In this document: one piece after another, positions 18,331 through 30,400 of the stretch
How positions within the stretch are numbered: the stretch's first letter is position 1
Layout: each line of letters begins with the position of its first letter
Assembly (NCBI GenBank): GCA_003439945.1
Contig: QVRM01004004.1
Coordinates: forward strand, 62,001 to 126,000
Length of the DNA stretch: 64,000 nucleotides
Direction of reading: 5' to 3'
From: Dermanyssus gallinae
Taxonomy: Eukaryota > Arthropoda > Arachnida > Mesostigmata > Dermanyssidae
The notes under the pieces: generated by a model
What the model was told of the DNA's origin: nothing
The model's input: only the letters and a program-made list of their open reading frames with translations
The model's database searches: none
Translations under genes and position numbers: made by a program

Positions 18331-19370
18331 GTTCTCTAGGCCAATTTCTTGTGCACCTTTACGCCGACTGTTAACTTTGGCTCTGGATGGATTCTTGAGA
18401 AAAATCAGCGTCTATGTGTGTCGCAGTGTGTGGCGGGATGGAGAGATGCACCACCTTTCAAGAGAGCCCCATCCAGTTCATCCTCGACAAGAGCCTCTAG
18501 TGCGACGATGGAGAAGAGGAAATCAGGAAAGATCTTACCGACTTGCGACACAACACGATGGCGCAGGTGCTGCCCGGTGATAACCTAGTTACAAATGATG
18601 CGTTGGCCGGATGGAGCATCAGACGAAGTAAGCGAAACGCCGTGACAACCGGATCTCAGCACCGGGCGTTTATTTGAGAGCCGGTCTGCTGCCCTGGCTG
18701 GCGGCTGGTGGAGCTGCTGCTGTAGCTGCCAAACATCTCTCACTTCAAGAACTCTACTACTACTACCACCACCACTCTTAGCCACGTCAGTCTCTCCTCG
18801 CGTCACAGAACTCCGTCCCAATACGCCCCAATCGTCCACTCAGCGAAGTCACTTCTACCACTTGGCACCAGTCGCCGCTATGGTCGAGCCGGTAGTGCTC
18901 TTATCGAGATGTTTCGCGTTAATCCAGCCAATGGCGCTGTAACGAGGGGTGCTTTCCGTCCTTTCGGGGTAAGGGGGGGGCGGAGGGAACGAACTAGGGA
19001 GAATAGGAAAGACAGAGAGAGAGAGAGATCGAGAGTGCAGGAAAACGAGAGCGGGGAGAGCGAAGGGGAAAGCTGTGGAAATTGCCACATATCGACGCAC
19101 TGCCACTTCAGCCTTTTCAAATCTCGCAACAGACTCAATCGGTCGCTTCGACACGCTTGCCAACACCGCCTCTTCAGCAGACATGCGTGGCAAACTTCCA
19201 GAGCATCCGGCCTAGCGTGTGTGCAAAAGCTTTGCGCCAATTGGTGGTTGCGAGAGTCGCTCCAGCGAAGATATGGTGGCATTGGGCAATACAATGACCC
19301 CATAACTCTATGCATCGTCATTGGTTATAGAATACAAACAATGTCAACAATGGTTTGAAATTCGCAGATT
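18331..19370. other. GC- and purine-rich segment, no accepted gene
   Basis: Contains (GA)n at ~19010-19030 and several overlapping frames of 80-150 codons on both strands. None shows a conserved domain and all are compositionally biased. It could be host non-coding or exonic DNA; no splice structure can be argued from sequence alone. Confidence 0.4.
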
Positions 19371-21880
19371 GAAGGGCTAGTCTACGCTGGAATACCCACA
19401 TGAAGGAGTCGACGTAACAAGGCAATGTTAGAGTTGCCTTTGTTCGCACAGATGATCAGGCAACTAAAGGATGCACATACTGCGACTATATTAGTTTGTT
19501 TATCGATAAATAATGATTAACTACATTAAATGTTGTGTTTGACGATCTGCGGTATATTTTTGTTTTTGTTTTTAAATACATGTCAAGTGAACAATAAATC
19601 AATGAAATCAATCATTGCTTGCGTTTGAAATGATGAAAGGTAAGATTCCATCGGAAATTCCCACTAATCGCGGAGACCAGCCAATCTAATCATCGCGTTG
19701 CCACAGTTGTGAAATCCGTCGTTTTCAACGAAACTAGTAGAGAGTTTTTCGCCTACCGCCTGCCATGTAAACCTCCCTTTCTCGAGAAATTTGGTCAGTC
19801 TCATCCGTAAGGAAACTCGCGAGCGCAACTATGCAACGTGGGACCAAGATGCGTTAATGCACGTATGTAAACGTAAATAAGTACACTGTACTGAGACACT
19901 ACTGTTTCACGAGAACTTAAACATTGTGAGAATGCCGTCCCATCAAATATCCAAACCTTGTTGTTATTGCGTTGTATATAGGGAGTTCCAGAACGTTCTG
20001 TTGGTTAGTGAGCTCTACTAAGAGCGGATCTTTGTGGAAGCGTCTATTGTTAATAAAGGTCGTCGTCTGCTTTTGTTGTAGTCTGTGTTTTGGCAAATCA
20101 GTTCCTACTGAACGGATCTCAATGCGACAAAGCGGTGTTTTTGTAAATAGAAGAGCGGTGGCACAGACGAACCCCCAGTTGCGTGAAATTATACCTTCTT
20201 CTCGTACGAGAGCCTGAATGCGACATCCCCGTCGATGTAGACTTGAGCCGCAAACGGACTGTTGCAATCGTGCTGCAATGTGGTGGTTTAACCGCTTTTG
20301 TCCCGTAGATTTTGATGTGACATGTTCACCACGGACGAATCGTCTTTCTACGGCTCATATATATATATATATATATAACTGTTCTCATAGATCGAATGCA
20401 TCGCGTGGATCAGCTAATTTGCACCTAAATTGCCATGGGCACGTAAAATATAGGTATGTAGAAGTGCCGCACAAGCCCACCAATTCATGAGCGGCCCGAA
20501 CGCCTGCGCTCATCTTTTTGAAAGGAACAATAAATATCCCCTTTCAAAAAGTTCATCGCCTGCGAGAATATGTACATCGTCTTCAACGACGTAACTCTTT
20601 CAGAGTTGAGCTTGAAGCAAGGCATCAGACCCAAAACCATTACCCCATTTATCTTATAGTTTTAACCATGTATTGGCCCCTTCAGATAATTATCTATTTC
20701 GCTCACTTTAGTATTATCTGAGAAAATAATTTGAACTTTTAAGGGAATTTGACAATGGTTATAGGACGAGGTAGTGTGTATATAATTGCCTGAGGTGACA
20801 CCGTACGAAGTAAATTTCTGAATATGTTTTAAAAAATCTGGAAACAATAAAAACAAACTCTATTTCGGCTTACCGTACGCGTGACATTTTTACGAAGTAA
20901 ACTCTCTGGAAGAACAAGTTTGTATACATGTGCGCATGCAAAAAGCGAGTCTGGATGCACTGGAAATTATATTGAATTGTATAGCAATTCCAGAGCCAGC
21001 ATATAAACGACGACTACCTTGGAATTCGATGAGTTTTGACAATCCGATATAAAGAATGGTACTTCTGTACGGCTTTATCAAGAACAACAGCCATAATGTT
21101 GTGCTTTACGAATAATGGGTTAAAATTTCGAGACGCTTTATCTATTCTGAATAACCTAAAGTGCGGCTATTGGTTTAAGATATGGATACAGAGAATCTAG
21201 TTTCGTAAATAATACAATCAGGAAACCCAAAATAAATGCAGTATTTGCCTGGACCAACAACGACCATGCAAGCTTTTTTTGCACATACTCAGAAAGTAAA
21301 AAAGAGATAGCCAAAATGTTAGTAAAGGAAATGTAAAAAAACCTGTAAAACTCGAAATATTAGACGTGAGCATCGACCACAGCGCTCAACAGTTTTCAGA
21401 GTTTTTTCTGGAAGGTTTCGAAAATGAATGATGTACGTGCGTTGCTAGCAGCCTAAGTGACTAGCGTGAAACTCCCCAACACGCTAAACCGGGATTCCTC
21501 CCTATCCTCCCAGGCTTGGCATTTCTTCAACGCTGTAGGAGAGGAGTATCTGCCCTTCTCTTTCGTTCAGCTGAGTTTACCAATACTTCATCTTGCCAGT
21601 TTAGTGCATGTTTAGAAACACACACATGTTCTTGTACACGGAACGACGTGCATCGGCAGTTAGGCTATATATTCGTGTTCACAACCATGCCTGCCGCTGA
21701 TCATTCCTGTTCGGCAGCAGCACCATCGTCGCGGTAGCGGAGACACTGGCTGACCGGTCGCCAGGAGTTTCTATCCGAAAAGAGAAATTATGTCAGTGTC
21801 GCTTAGTGTTGCGATGTGCTCTCGCATGGTAGGTTTTAGCCGTCGGCGGCTTTCATTCGGTGGTTAGCGAATGTTTATGT
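19371..21880. other. Mostly unannotated; small hairpin and (TA)n
   Basis: No gene recognised. (TA)n lies at ~20358-20378. A 12-bp inverted pair CTTTTTGAAAGG (20514-20525) with its complement at 20540-20551 encloses a 14-nt loop. ATAAATCAATGAAATCAATC at ~19595-19614 resembles the ATCA-type tails of non-LTR elements, but no element body was recognised before it. Confidence 0.4.
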
Positions 21881-21881
21881 T

Positions 21882-22470
21882 TTAAGTGCTTACTAGTTTT
21901 ATTAAGTTGTGAGTCGCTGTTTGGCGCACTGTTTCCGTTCGTGTGTATTCATGTTTGATTTTGTCATTTTGCTGTCCTTTCGTTGGATAGCTGTGTTTAG
22001 GTCTACTTCTATTTTGAATTTCGCGCCCGGTTGCTGCTTCTTTAAGAAGGAAGAAAACAAGTACGGATTCGCCGTGAAGTCGACAAAGAGGATGTATTTT
22101 GAGTGTTCGCATCAGTGGAACTGCACTGTTAGTTATGGCGCTAACGCCGGCGATTAGTCGCACCGCTTTTTTTGCAAGATCACCAACGGTTGCAGTATAG
22201 TAAGAAGGTTCCGCCAAACACGACGAATGCATCTCTAAAATAAGCTTCAATGAGAGCTTTATATAATTCTAGTTTGAATTTTGTCGTGGCAGACCACGAA
22301 CGTATTTGGTTGAGGACTGCGTTACCTTTTTGGATTTTGCGGACGGGGTAGTCTACGTGTGAGTTCCATGTTGAATTATTGCTGATCATCACTCCAAGAT
22401 ATTTAATTGTTGGGCAGTTGCATGTTGTCTTTGGTATTTGATTGCCATTAGGTTTTGTCAGGTACGGCTA
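21882..22470 (-). pseudogene. Jockey/CR1-superfamily RT C-terminal remnant
   Basis: From ~22420 down, the minus strand reads TIKYLGVMISNNSTWNSHVD, the palm/thumb boundary motif of non-LTR reverse transcriptases. NAVLNQIRS, KLELYKALIEAYF, a frameshift near 22200, and LAKKAVRLIAGVSAITNSA with PLMRTLKIHPLCRLHGESVL follow. This matches the post-RT region where the QK-A-R-I motif precedes the C-terminus. The polymerase core is not present. It abuts the head of the plus-strand remnant at 22.53 kb. Confidence 0.7.
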
Positions 22471-22529
22471 GGCCACGGCGACCTTTTAAATTAACTCTTT
22501 AAATTTAGGAAACTCCCTCGGAGCCGAAA

Positions 22530-23819
22530 AGACCTTTACACATGGTATTTATAGATCTTAAGGGCGCCTTGCGTCAAGAAGCAGAGTTGTAAGAGTTAGC
22601 CTTGGAAGGAGTTGCAGTTGGTTGTTATAACGGTTGAGAACCATTCTTAGCGCGAGTACAGTATGCACCGACAACGGTATAATGATTGTAGAAAGATTAA
22701 CGCAGACTACGGGGGTAGCCCAAGGGGACAGACTCAGTCCGCTGCTTTTTTGGTAATATTAGGAGGGCTACCTAACTGAGTGAGGCAGAGGTAGAACCGA
22801 GCTGGAATAAGTACTGTATAGTACGCAAATGAGATTGCAATCTATGGCAGGAGTCTATTTAGGGTTGAACAGGGACTGGAGAAATTAGTTGATTATATGG
22901 ACAAGATCGAGCGTAGCATTAACTGTCGACACACAGTAGCAGTCAAATTTTGAAGAGACGGTCGGTTGGAAGAATACAATAATCTTCGAGTTAGGGGTAT
23001 TGTATGCTACGAAACTGCGAAGTGGTGCGAAGAAAACAAGCTCAAGATTAACGCGGAAAAGTCACAGGTTTTACGCTTTAGCAGAGGAGAGTCATACGCG
23101 GCCAGTGATCATGATTTGTCAGTATATGGACAACCACTCAAATTAGTTAGCCATTTCTCGTACATAGGCATCACACTAACGCCCGGGCTCTCTTTTAGCA
23201 GACATATCGAGGAGATACAAGCAAAAGCTACGTCTGCAATGTTTTGTTAGGCAAAATGCACGATGTGGACGTAAAAACAGCTATAAATTGCTTTAAAATC
23301 AAAGTACTCCCTGTAGCAACATACTGCCTTTCCACAATTGCACCATACCTGACGCTCAGCCATTTAAAAAGTCTAGACAAGCTAAAGGCCAGATATGTTA
23401 AGCGTGTTTTGCGGCTTCCAAAGTGCGCTTTGGCAACACTTGCCTTAGAGATGTGCGGAGAGAGAACACTTATTGAAGACCTAGCACTTAGTAACACACC
23501 ATTTACACCGCATATTCTAGACTCATATCAAGCCTACAGAGAAAACAGAAATTTAACATTTGTAGCTGAGAATTATACAGATGGCCCGGCCTTTTCTTCA
23601 CGTAGATGGAAAGGAGCCATGCAAAGGAACCGCTCGCTAATCTGCCGAATAACCTGGCACGGGTACCACCACTACATATGCATGAAGCCAAGCTGTTTTA
23701 ATATTGAAGAATGTGTTTGTAGCTTTTGCGGAGAGTTTGATATTGGACGCTATCATATACTTGTGTGCCCAGAAATTTGCGGAACGTCCTTATTATCCAA
23801 AGTTAAATTTATATTGTAA
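22530..23819 (+). pseudogene. Element D: decayed relative of element B (RT plus C-terminus)
   Basis: Frame-shifted pieces line up with ORF2 of element B: FIDLKGAL (~22543-22575, where B has FVDFRSAF), TTGVAQGDRLSPLLF (~22705-22750), YANEIAIYG (22822-22848, where B has YADDLVIFG), and VSHFSYIGITLTP (~23142). A frameshift lies at ~23244. The last 190 codons end in HGYHHYICM and C-x2-C-x8-H-x3-C. The YADD active site is YANE, so one catalytic Asp is lost and the next is Glu. Older than B and clearly dead. The APE domain and ORF1 are absent. Confidence 0.8.
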
Positions 23820-23834
23820 GACCAAAAAGTCACA

Positions 23835-24068
23835 TTGCGACACCTTGTGAAAATTGAATCAACTGTCTACCAATTTTGTGGTGAAATAAATGCTGAATTG
23901 AATTTTGTAAATACTTTTACTTATCTGAGGGCCATTATAACGTCGAATGGTAACGGTTTCCGAAACCACAGAGAAAGCAGAGTGGAAAAAGCAATTCGAG
24001 TGGTGGAGTGTATCCATCCCAAGGACCTTCTCTATGATATTACCTTGACTTGCAGTAGCCTTGTTTAG
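23835..24068 (+). pseudogene. Possible RT thumb remnant of another non-LTR family
   Basis: The frame contains NFVNTFTYLRAIITSNGNG and RESRVEKAIRVVECI. This resembles the F-x-YLG-x-ITS-x-G and RI-x-KA motifs that follow the polymerase domain of RTE/CR1-like elements. It begins 16 bp after the element D stop. Short and divergent, so tentative. Confidence 0.4.
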
Positions 24069-24595
24069 AGGTAGGTTAAAAGTATTTTTCTTGTCTAGTT
24101 GAATCAGGTAGATTTTTTTTAAAGAACTGCAATTGGAGACTATACATTTAACTTAATTATTTCTGTAGGAGATATTTTACCAGATTTTTCCTTCAAATTT
24201 ATAGCTTACATGAATGGCTAATTATTTCATTAGACCTCAAAAAGCAGTAGTTTTCGGCGTAGCCTTCAAAACAAACGTCTCCGTCTTATGGGCAAGATAT
24301 CGCGATTTGAAGTTACGTCACTACCGGCAACATGAGACGTTTGTACACCACACGGTCAAATGCAGAGGTCTAAACGAAAGAAAAAGTTTCTTCAGTGTCT
24401 ATCCACTGTGGCAAAACAAGGGCTATCGTTAAACGGTCGTCTTGTACGATGGATACGAGATGCACAACAAAAAGAGGATTCCAAAACGTACGTATCATAA
24501 ACAAAAGTTCTAGCATTTACTTGAGTGGATGGCCAACTGTAAGCGATAAATAGACAAATAGATACCCAGATAGGTGAACAAGTACAAGTGAATGG
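24069..24595. other. No recognisable feature
   Basis: AT-rich, short frames only, nothing identified. Confidence 0.4.
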
Positions 24596-26260
24596 TTGGG
24601 TAAGTGTGCTTGTGGATGCCGGTACGTAGGCAGCTCGCCGTACCGCTTGGACTTGCTACGGCGAACCAGTTGGAACGTGGTCTGCTACCTAGAAGTGATC
24701 GTTTTCGTCCTCCAAATGGGATGTTATATATCCGCGTTCTTCTTGTTGGATCTCACCCGAGGTGAAAGTAGGAGAAAGCGGGAAAGATAGAGAGAAACAA
24801 ACGAACGCAACGAAGACCGAAGACGACAGAAAGAACGCATTGGAGTGTACGTTGCCTGCCCGTATTGGTAACGCTCAGCCCGTGGGAACCAATGGGATGA
24901 GGCAGTGGAGGGCCGGGGAGAAAGCAGAAAGAGTAGGTTTTGGCTGCTGCTGCTGCAACGTGCCTTGAGGTACCATCTCTTCGTGGTGTGCCCACTGCCG
25001 ACTGAGCCCAAGGTACTACGGACCTCATCCTGCAGACCCCCTATTCCCGCCGTATCTCCCACATCCCCGTCGTATCTCCTACATCCCCGCCGTATCTCTC
25101 ATATCCCCACCGTATGTACCCCCACCCTTTTCCGAGCCCCTCTTCGCCGGTCCGCGCTGGTCCTCCACCTTATAAGTGGCCAGTGGGCGCAGGGAATAGC
25201 AGCAATAAATGCCGTTGTAATGGCTCCATTTGCATCACATAAGAAACGAACGAGGAAAAAGACGACGAAAACGACGGCCGACTGAGGCTGCGTCGGCGGC
25301 AGCGGCGGCATTGGCGGGTGGTCGTGGCGATGAGGCTCTGGCGGTGATGCCGCTACTCAAGAAGAAAGTTTATCCTATTCTCAAATGCAACCCAACCATC
25401 GCTGGTTGAGAGCGGCCCCGGCGTTGCTGCCCGACGTGACCGGAATAGACACCGAATAAACTTGGCCTCCTTCTTGTCTTCTTCCTCTATCTTTTTCTCC
25501 TCGTTCTCCTTCTCTTTCTCCTAGTCTGACGGGCGGCTCTGCCGTTACGCCGGCCGGCCGACGGAAGCGAACGCTACGACCAATGGCTAGCTGGTGGTGG
25601 TGGGCTGTCGTATTCGCCCGCCATAGTTGGTATCGTTGTCGACGACGACGACCCCCCTTCATTCACTCGTAAGCGTCAGCGGCGGTGTGCGTCGATGAGC
25701 TAGAACCGTTAGCGGATAGTTGTAGTTGTTGTAGCGGCAGCAGCAGTAGCAGTAGTCGTCGCCGGCGCAAAGCTAGCGGGGGGCCTTGCTGGGGGTTGCT
25801 GAAAGATAGGGTGATTGGGGGCCCGGGGGTTGCTGAAAGATAGGGTTATTGTGGTAGTGGTGGGGGGCCTGCTCAGCTCACGAGTCCGGCAACAAAGCTG
25901 CTAGTCGACCGGGCCGGCGGCGGCGGCGACGGCGACGATGGTGCCCACACGCTCGGTCCTCCAAATAGGTCGCTCTAGGACGCTGTTCGTGTCTCGCTTG
26001 CCCTACCGCTGTGCCGCCACCTCTAGTCCGTAGCCAAGCCAGCTCCCGTGCTATTGCAAAGGGCTATAGGGGAATAGGGGTTGGGCCGGCAACCCCTCAG
26101 GGTGGCGGCGGCGGCGTTTATCCCGTATCCATGAATTCAGTGTGAGGCCGGCGGCGAGGCGTGAGAGTTAGGATAGGCGACAGCAGGCCGCGTTGCCGCG
26201 TCCACCGGCCTAACGCCGCGAACGTTAGGACTTAAGTCGATATCCGGCACAATCCGATTG
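24596..26260. other. GC-rich segment, no accepted gene
   Basis: GA-rich tracts (~24770-24830), a fourfold near-repeat of CCCCGCCGTATCTCCCACAT at ~25040-25110, a doubled GGGGTTGCTGAAAGATAGGG at ~25790-25845, and CGG-rich runs (25915-25940, 26105-26115). Frames on both strands are low-complexity. It looks like host intergenic or regulatory DNA. Confidence 0.4.
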
Positions 26261-26381
26261 GCTAAACGAAATGAATGAAGTAATGAAGGAACGAACGGCC
26301 GTACAGCCCAAAACGACGCTCAACACCGTTCCTGACACTCCGCCGGCTGGCCGGCTACGGCGGCAAAAAGCCTTTGCCTCA

Positions 26382-26382
<1 letters not shown>

Positions 26383-26436
<54 letters not shown>
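26383..26436. repeat. (TA)n followed by (GT)n microsatellite
   Basis: About 52 bp of alternating TA passing into GTGTGTGT. Reading frames through it give poly-IY and are artefacts. Confidence 0.9.
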
Positions 26437-26446
<10 letters not shown>

Positions 26447-26639
26447 ATTCGGGCATTCGAGTATTGTAAACTCAAATTGCTTCATGCAAAGCCAGGTTAT
26501 AGTATTTTTTATTCGTCATTTAAACCTCTCTATTAAAAACACCGGGCTTGACTTGGTAAAAAACCTTCTATGCAAAATTACGACCTAAACGCTATAATAT
26601 AACAACGATAAACAAATCATTTAAACGTAGAAATACATT

Positions 26640-27250
26640 ATATATACAGGGTTTGTAATAATAATATGTACTTATTTTAACGTTTGGTAAAACTCGACAA
26701 GAAAATAATTTTTCCCAATGGAAGGAGGGTACGAGAACGTCTTGTTTAGGAGTGAAGATAAAATTTATAAAAGTAGCCATTTTGCCGTTTTTCTCCTACA
26801 TAGTTGTGCAAAATTTTGATTTCCGGGAGAACCAGTTGGCGCATGAAGGAAAATACTACGCAATCTAAAAAAAGCGAACAGTGGAACTGAGAAAAGTCTT
26901 AAAAAGTCGATATGTACTTATGTCTTAAGTTGAAGCTTTTACGTACAGAACTGTGAAGTTTTGCCATTGCGACCAAAAATGTACGCCCTAAAGACTTTTC
27001 TTAGGCAATAGCAACGTTAATGTCATCCTTTTCATACTAAAGTAATAGTGCCGCGTACGTAGTTGCCGTCATATCCAAAATAAAGGCATGCATACTTGCT
27101 AGCATTTTGGCCTGCTTCAGCAAGGGTGTATCAGAACGTTAGGTACATATTTTAAGTTTTGGTAGAATTTGACAAAAGAATATATTTTCCCAATGGAAAG
27201 AGAAGGCGGGAACGTCTTGGCAAAATTTTACGGTTCGGAACGCGATAACT
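26640..27250 (+). repeat. Dispersed repeat X, direct copy, about 1.3 units
   Basis: It starts with ATATACAGGGTTTGTAATAA, then GTTTGGTAAAACTCGACAAG (26680), GTCTTGTTTAGGAGTGAAGA (26741), AAAAAGTCGATATG (26902), TTACGTACAGAACTGTGAAG (~26940), GACTTTTCTTAGGCAATAGC (~26990), GGCCTGCTTCAGCAAGGGTG, and again GTTTTGGTAGAATTTGACAA (27157). The return of the first block after ~477 bp suggests a tandem organisation. The same blocks form the inverted repeat at 17.1-17.96 kb. Confidence 0.65.
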
Positions 27251-27259
27251 TTAACGTAA

Positions 27260-27985
27260 AAGATAACAACTGTGGTGTGTGTTGTGATCACCTGTGCCTG
27301 CCATCCAATACCACCCATTTGTTGCCGTTTGCTTGTTGTTTGGTATATATTTTTAAAATGTAGCATACTTCGTCTGTCAAACTGCATAGACAATGTGAAG
27401 GAGACTACGGTTCCTTTACACAGAGGCTTTTGCAATGCGCAGAAGGACAAATAACGACCATTTCGCTTTACACAAGTTACAAGCTACGGAATTAATCTAT
27501 GATATTTACATGTAAATATGCGTTCAGTTTGCAAACGGAGCTCTGTCAAGAGGAAAATATCCAGAGTCGCGGCAAAGCTCCCGAGTTCACAGACGCGTTA
27601 CAGTCTTTCCGTAGCCATTTGTCCGCGGTTAAAAACCTCCAGACTCTTTCATAACGACCAGCCATGGCTACCCATCTTTCCTCCCACGGAAACCGCTCTA
27701 AGTAATCCTATTATATAACAGCCGAGGGACACTCGTTCCATCCACTGCAAGTGAGGAGAGTTAGTTAATAGAGAATTCACCGGTTATCTTCCCGGGTTTT
27801 TAGTTTAGCAGACGTAGGGTTTTTAATTTAGCAGACGAGGGCTATCCCGTCACTTGACCGACAAACACAGACGCCCAAACGACGATCAGGATTCATAAAC
27901 ACTACAAAAGGATGTATTTCTTGCTAGCATTGGCGCCAAATTCGAAAAGTCTGCTCTCGTCTTTAGCTTATACGAATCGAGGTAA
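27260..27985. other. No recognisable feature
   Basis: No domain, element or repeat was recognised. GTTTTTAGTTTAGCAGACG is nearly repeated at ~27796-27838. Confidence 0.4.
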
Positions 27986-28640
27986 GTGGCGGAGTCGCTA
28001 ACTAAAGTCTTGATGGACATAATCATTGGCAACGACAATAAAGCACTATATTCCTCTATGTCAGTGACGCTACATTTGCCAGCAATGAGAGATAATAGAA
28101 CATGGTTCTCCCGTATGGGACGCAAAGACCTTATGGACCTCAAGAAGGGATCCCATCTGCCCGACGTGCTCTCTGCACCTGACCCAACCACTAGAACAGC
28201 TATGGGTGGAGGTACGAACACAAATGTACCTCAGCTGGCCTCGACCACGTTAGACGAGGGCGGTGTGTTTGCGGCCGCTCGCATTCTACCTTCGGACGAA
28301 GCGCTAGTCAACAAACGTATCACTGAACGTCTTCCAAGCCTACCGTCATACTGGTCGTGGCAACCACAGATGAGAACATCACTAAAGCGTTACGATCCTT
28401 CTCTAAGAGTTTATCAGCTGTGAGCTAGATTTTTATTAGAAGGATTATTTCGTTAGGAGCGGCTAACTAGAATTTTTCAAATATTCTATATTTCGGCTAT
28501 ATTAAAGTTGTACGTCACTAACCAGCACCACAGGCCTTGGTGCTGACGGCGCTAAATGATCGAATTCTGTTCGAGACAGGAATCCAGCAAGGCGATCGAT
28601 AGGGTATCGTTGTTTGGCTTATCGGATAAATGACTTGGTC
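27986..28640 (+). pseudogene. Possible RT remnant with GIQQGD motif
   Basis: A 145-codon frame to 28423 ends with PSYWSWQPQMRTSLKRYDPSL. About 150 bp on, another frame reads TALNDRILFETGIQQGDR. The GxQQGDPLGPLLF form of the RT motif is typical of a divergent class of non-LTR reverse transcriptases. Here the Pro after Asp is changed and stops follow. The first frame is of unknown function and may be the linker upstream of such an RT. Confidence 0.35.
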
Positions 28641-28649
28641 ATAACGCTA

Positions 28650-29860
28650 AGATGCTCACAAAGTTGATATTAAATAGACGACAGAGATCGGTTCTCTGGG
28701 GGACGTCTTGGTAAGTATCCGTGGGGAGTTCGCAAAAATTAATATCGAGCGAATTGAAATTGAACACAGTTAAGTTCAAAGAATTGCTTTTGTCCGATAT
28801 ATCGACTTGGGAAGATAATGTATCTGCGATCTATGATCTATAGGTATACACTTCTCAAAATTCAGAATTCTTGGAAATGTCATTGTTTTCTGACGGTATT
28901 ACTGATACTTTAAAAATGGCACGCTAAGCTCAGGTGTGCATGCGATCGCCTTAAACTAGGTTAGTTCGCACAGCGGCTTTCTCCCGCTTCGTTCTTCTTG
29001 TTCAGCCTCTACGTTAACTCACATAATCAGACGATTAGATCCAGGCGATTAAGTCGATAAACTGCGCGAACTCAACGATTACACTGAATCTTCATCGTAG
29101 CTATACCGACCGTCGAAAATACAGGCACTTTTATCGGTATCAAAAAAAAATCTCGACCTTGTGAACCCGCTCTAATGACATCGATGTCATAGGGGAGTGA
29201 GCGGGGGGGGGGGGGGGCGTGCGACAGGCACAACAGTGGAGAATCCGTGCGCTTTGAGCACGAGTGGTTTTCTTGAATTTACGAGTTTCTTGGCTGCCTT
29301 GTTCCAGAAGCAGTTAGACGGTTTAATCCGCTCGGCTATTAATGATAACACTGCAATCGCCCGCCCGAGAGCAGTGCCAGTTAGGGGTTGTTGTACGTTT
29401 TCCATGGGCCTCTCTGAGTACAATGCTCAACAATACAATACTATGAGGATTGGTGTCGGCCTTCGGCTGGACGCAACGTTGGTTGAGTGTTCGCATCAGC
29501 ATCAATACAGATGCAGACAACCGATGGCCGCTGTGGCCAATCGTTTGTTATTATACATTTAGTGCGGTGGCCGTGCGGCGAGGCATGCTGGCGTCAATGA
29601 CGCTCTTCAGTTGGTCTTTTGAGAAATGCAGACTGCATTCCCTCAGCGAGTGTCTTGTATTTCTCAAGTAAGTGACTTTTACGTCAGCAAGCAATGCGTG
29701 CGCTTAAAACGAACAAGGTACCTATCGAAACCTATGTAAATCTTAGGGTCATTGGTACTAAAACAGCAAACAATTGCTTTCACAGTTATTCGCTGCGTGT
29801 TAGTGTTGCTATCGACAAAATGCTTTAATCTAATTTATACTACAATTTAGAGACCTTCGT
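28650..29860. other. No recognisable gene; poly(G) tract
   Basis: A run of ~15 G lies at 29204-29218. Frames around it overlap on both strands without motifs. Confidence 0.4.
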
Positions 29861-29866
29861 ACGGTG

Positions 29867-29931
29867 CGCCGGGCAGGACAAAATAAACTTCACACAGAAT
29901 GTTGGTAAAGTTTATCCCGTCCTGCCCGGCG
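29867..29931. repeat. Two-step inverted repeat
   Basis: CGCCGGGCAGGAC (29867-29879) pairs with 29919-29931, and inside it ATAAACTT (29883-29890) pairs with AAGTTTAT (29908-29915), leaving a ~17-nt loop. The two nested stems in register make a single ~21-bp imperfect hairpin of 65 nt, the size of a small foldback or pre-miRNA-like structure. Confidence 0.85.
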
Positions 29932-29939
29932 TCCTTAAG

Positions 29940-30400
29940 TGTGTATTGAGCCACGATAGAGTCCAAGTGCAAATAACTAGTTTTTGCGGCTTTGTAGAAA
30001 GACGAGAGTAAATAGAGTAAGACCCGGTAAAAATTGCACTTCTGACCGAACTAGGTGCAGTACAACGACATTTTCCCGTTGATTCGAATCTCCATGTTTT
30101 GGGCCGTTTCGGGACGTTGGGCTGAAGTAGACCGATGTATTATAACACCACGTTGATTTAGACCCAATAAGTTATTCATGTTGAAAGTTGACGTATCCAA
30201 AGATCACGACGTGGCAAACAAAACGTACAACGGGACGATTCGGAGAGGCCGTAGAAACGGGCCGTAGATTTATTTCGTACGTTTCGCAGGATTACTGTAA
30301 CGGTGGCCCGAACACTGATAGATTCAGCCACGAGTAGTCTTTATTCAGATTAATATGATTCGTGTACAACAAACAACATCGTTGGTGATGCGAGACGACA
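29940..30400. other. No recognisable feature
   Basis: Nothing was recognised in this stretch. Confidence 0.4.

Noticed and set aside
26225..26588. Frames with poly-IY runs at this and other (TA)n sites
   Set aside because: Alternating Ile/Tyr is the direct translation of (TA)n.
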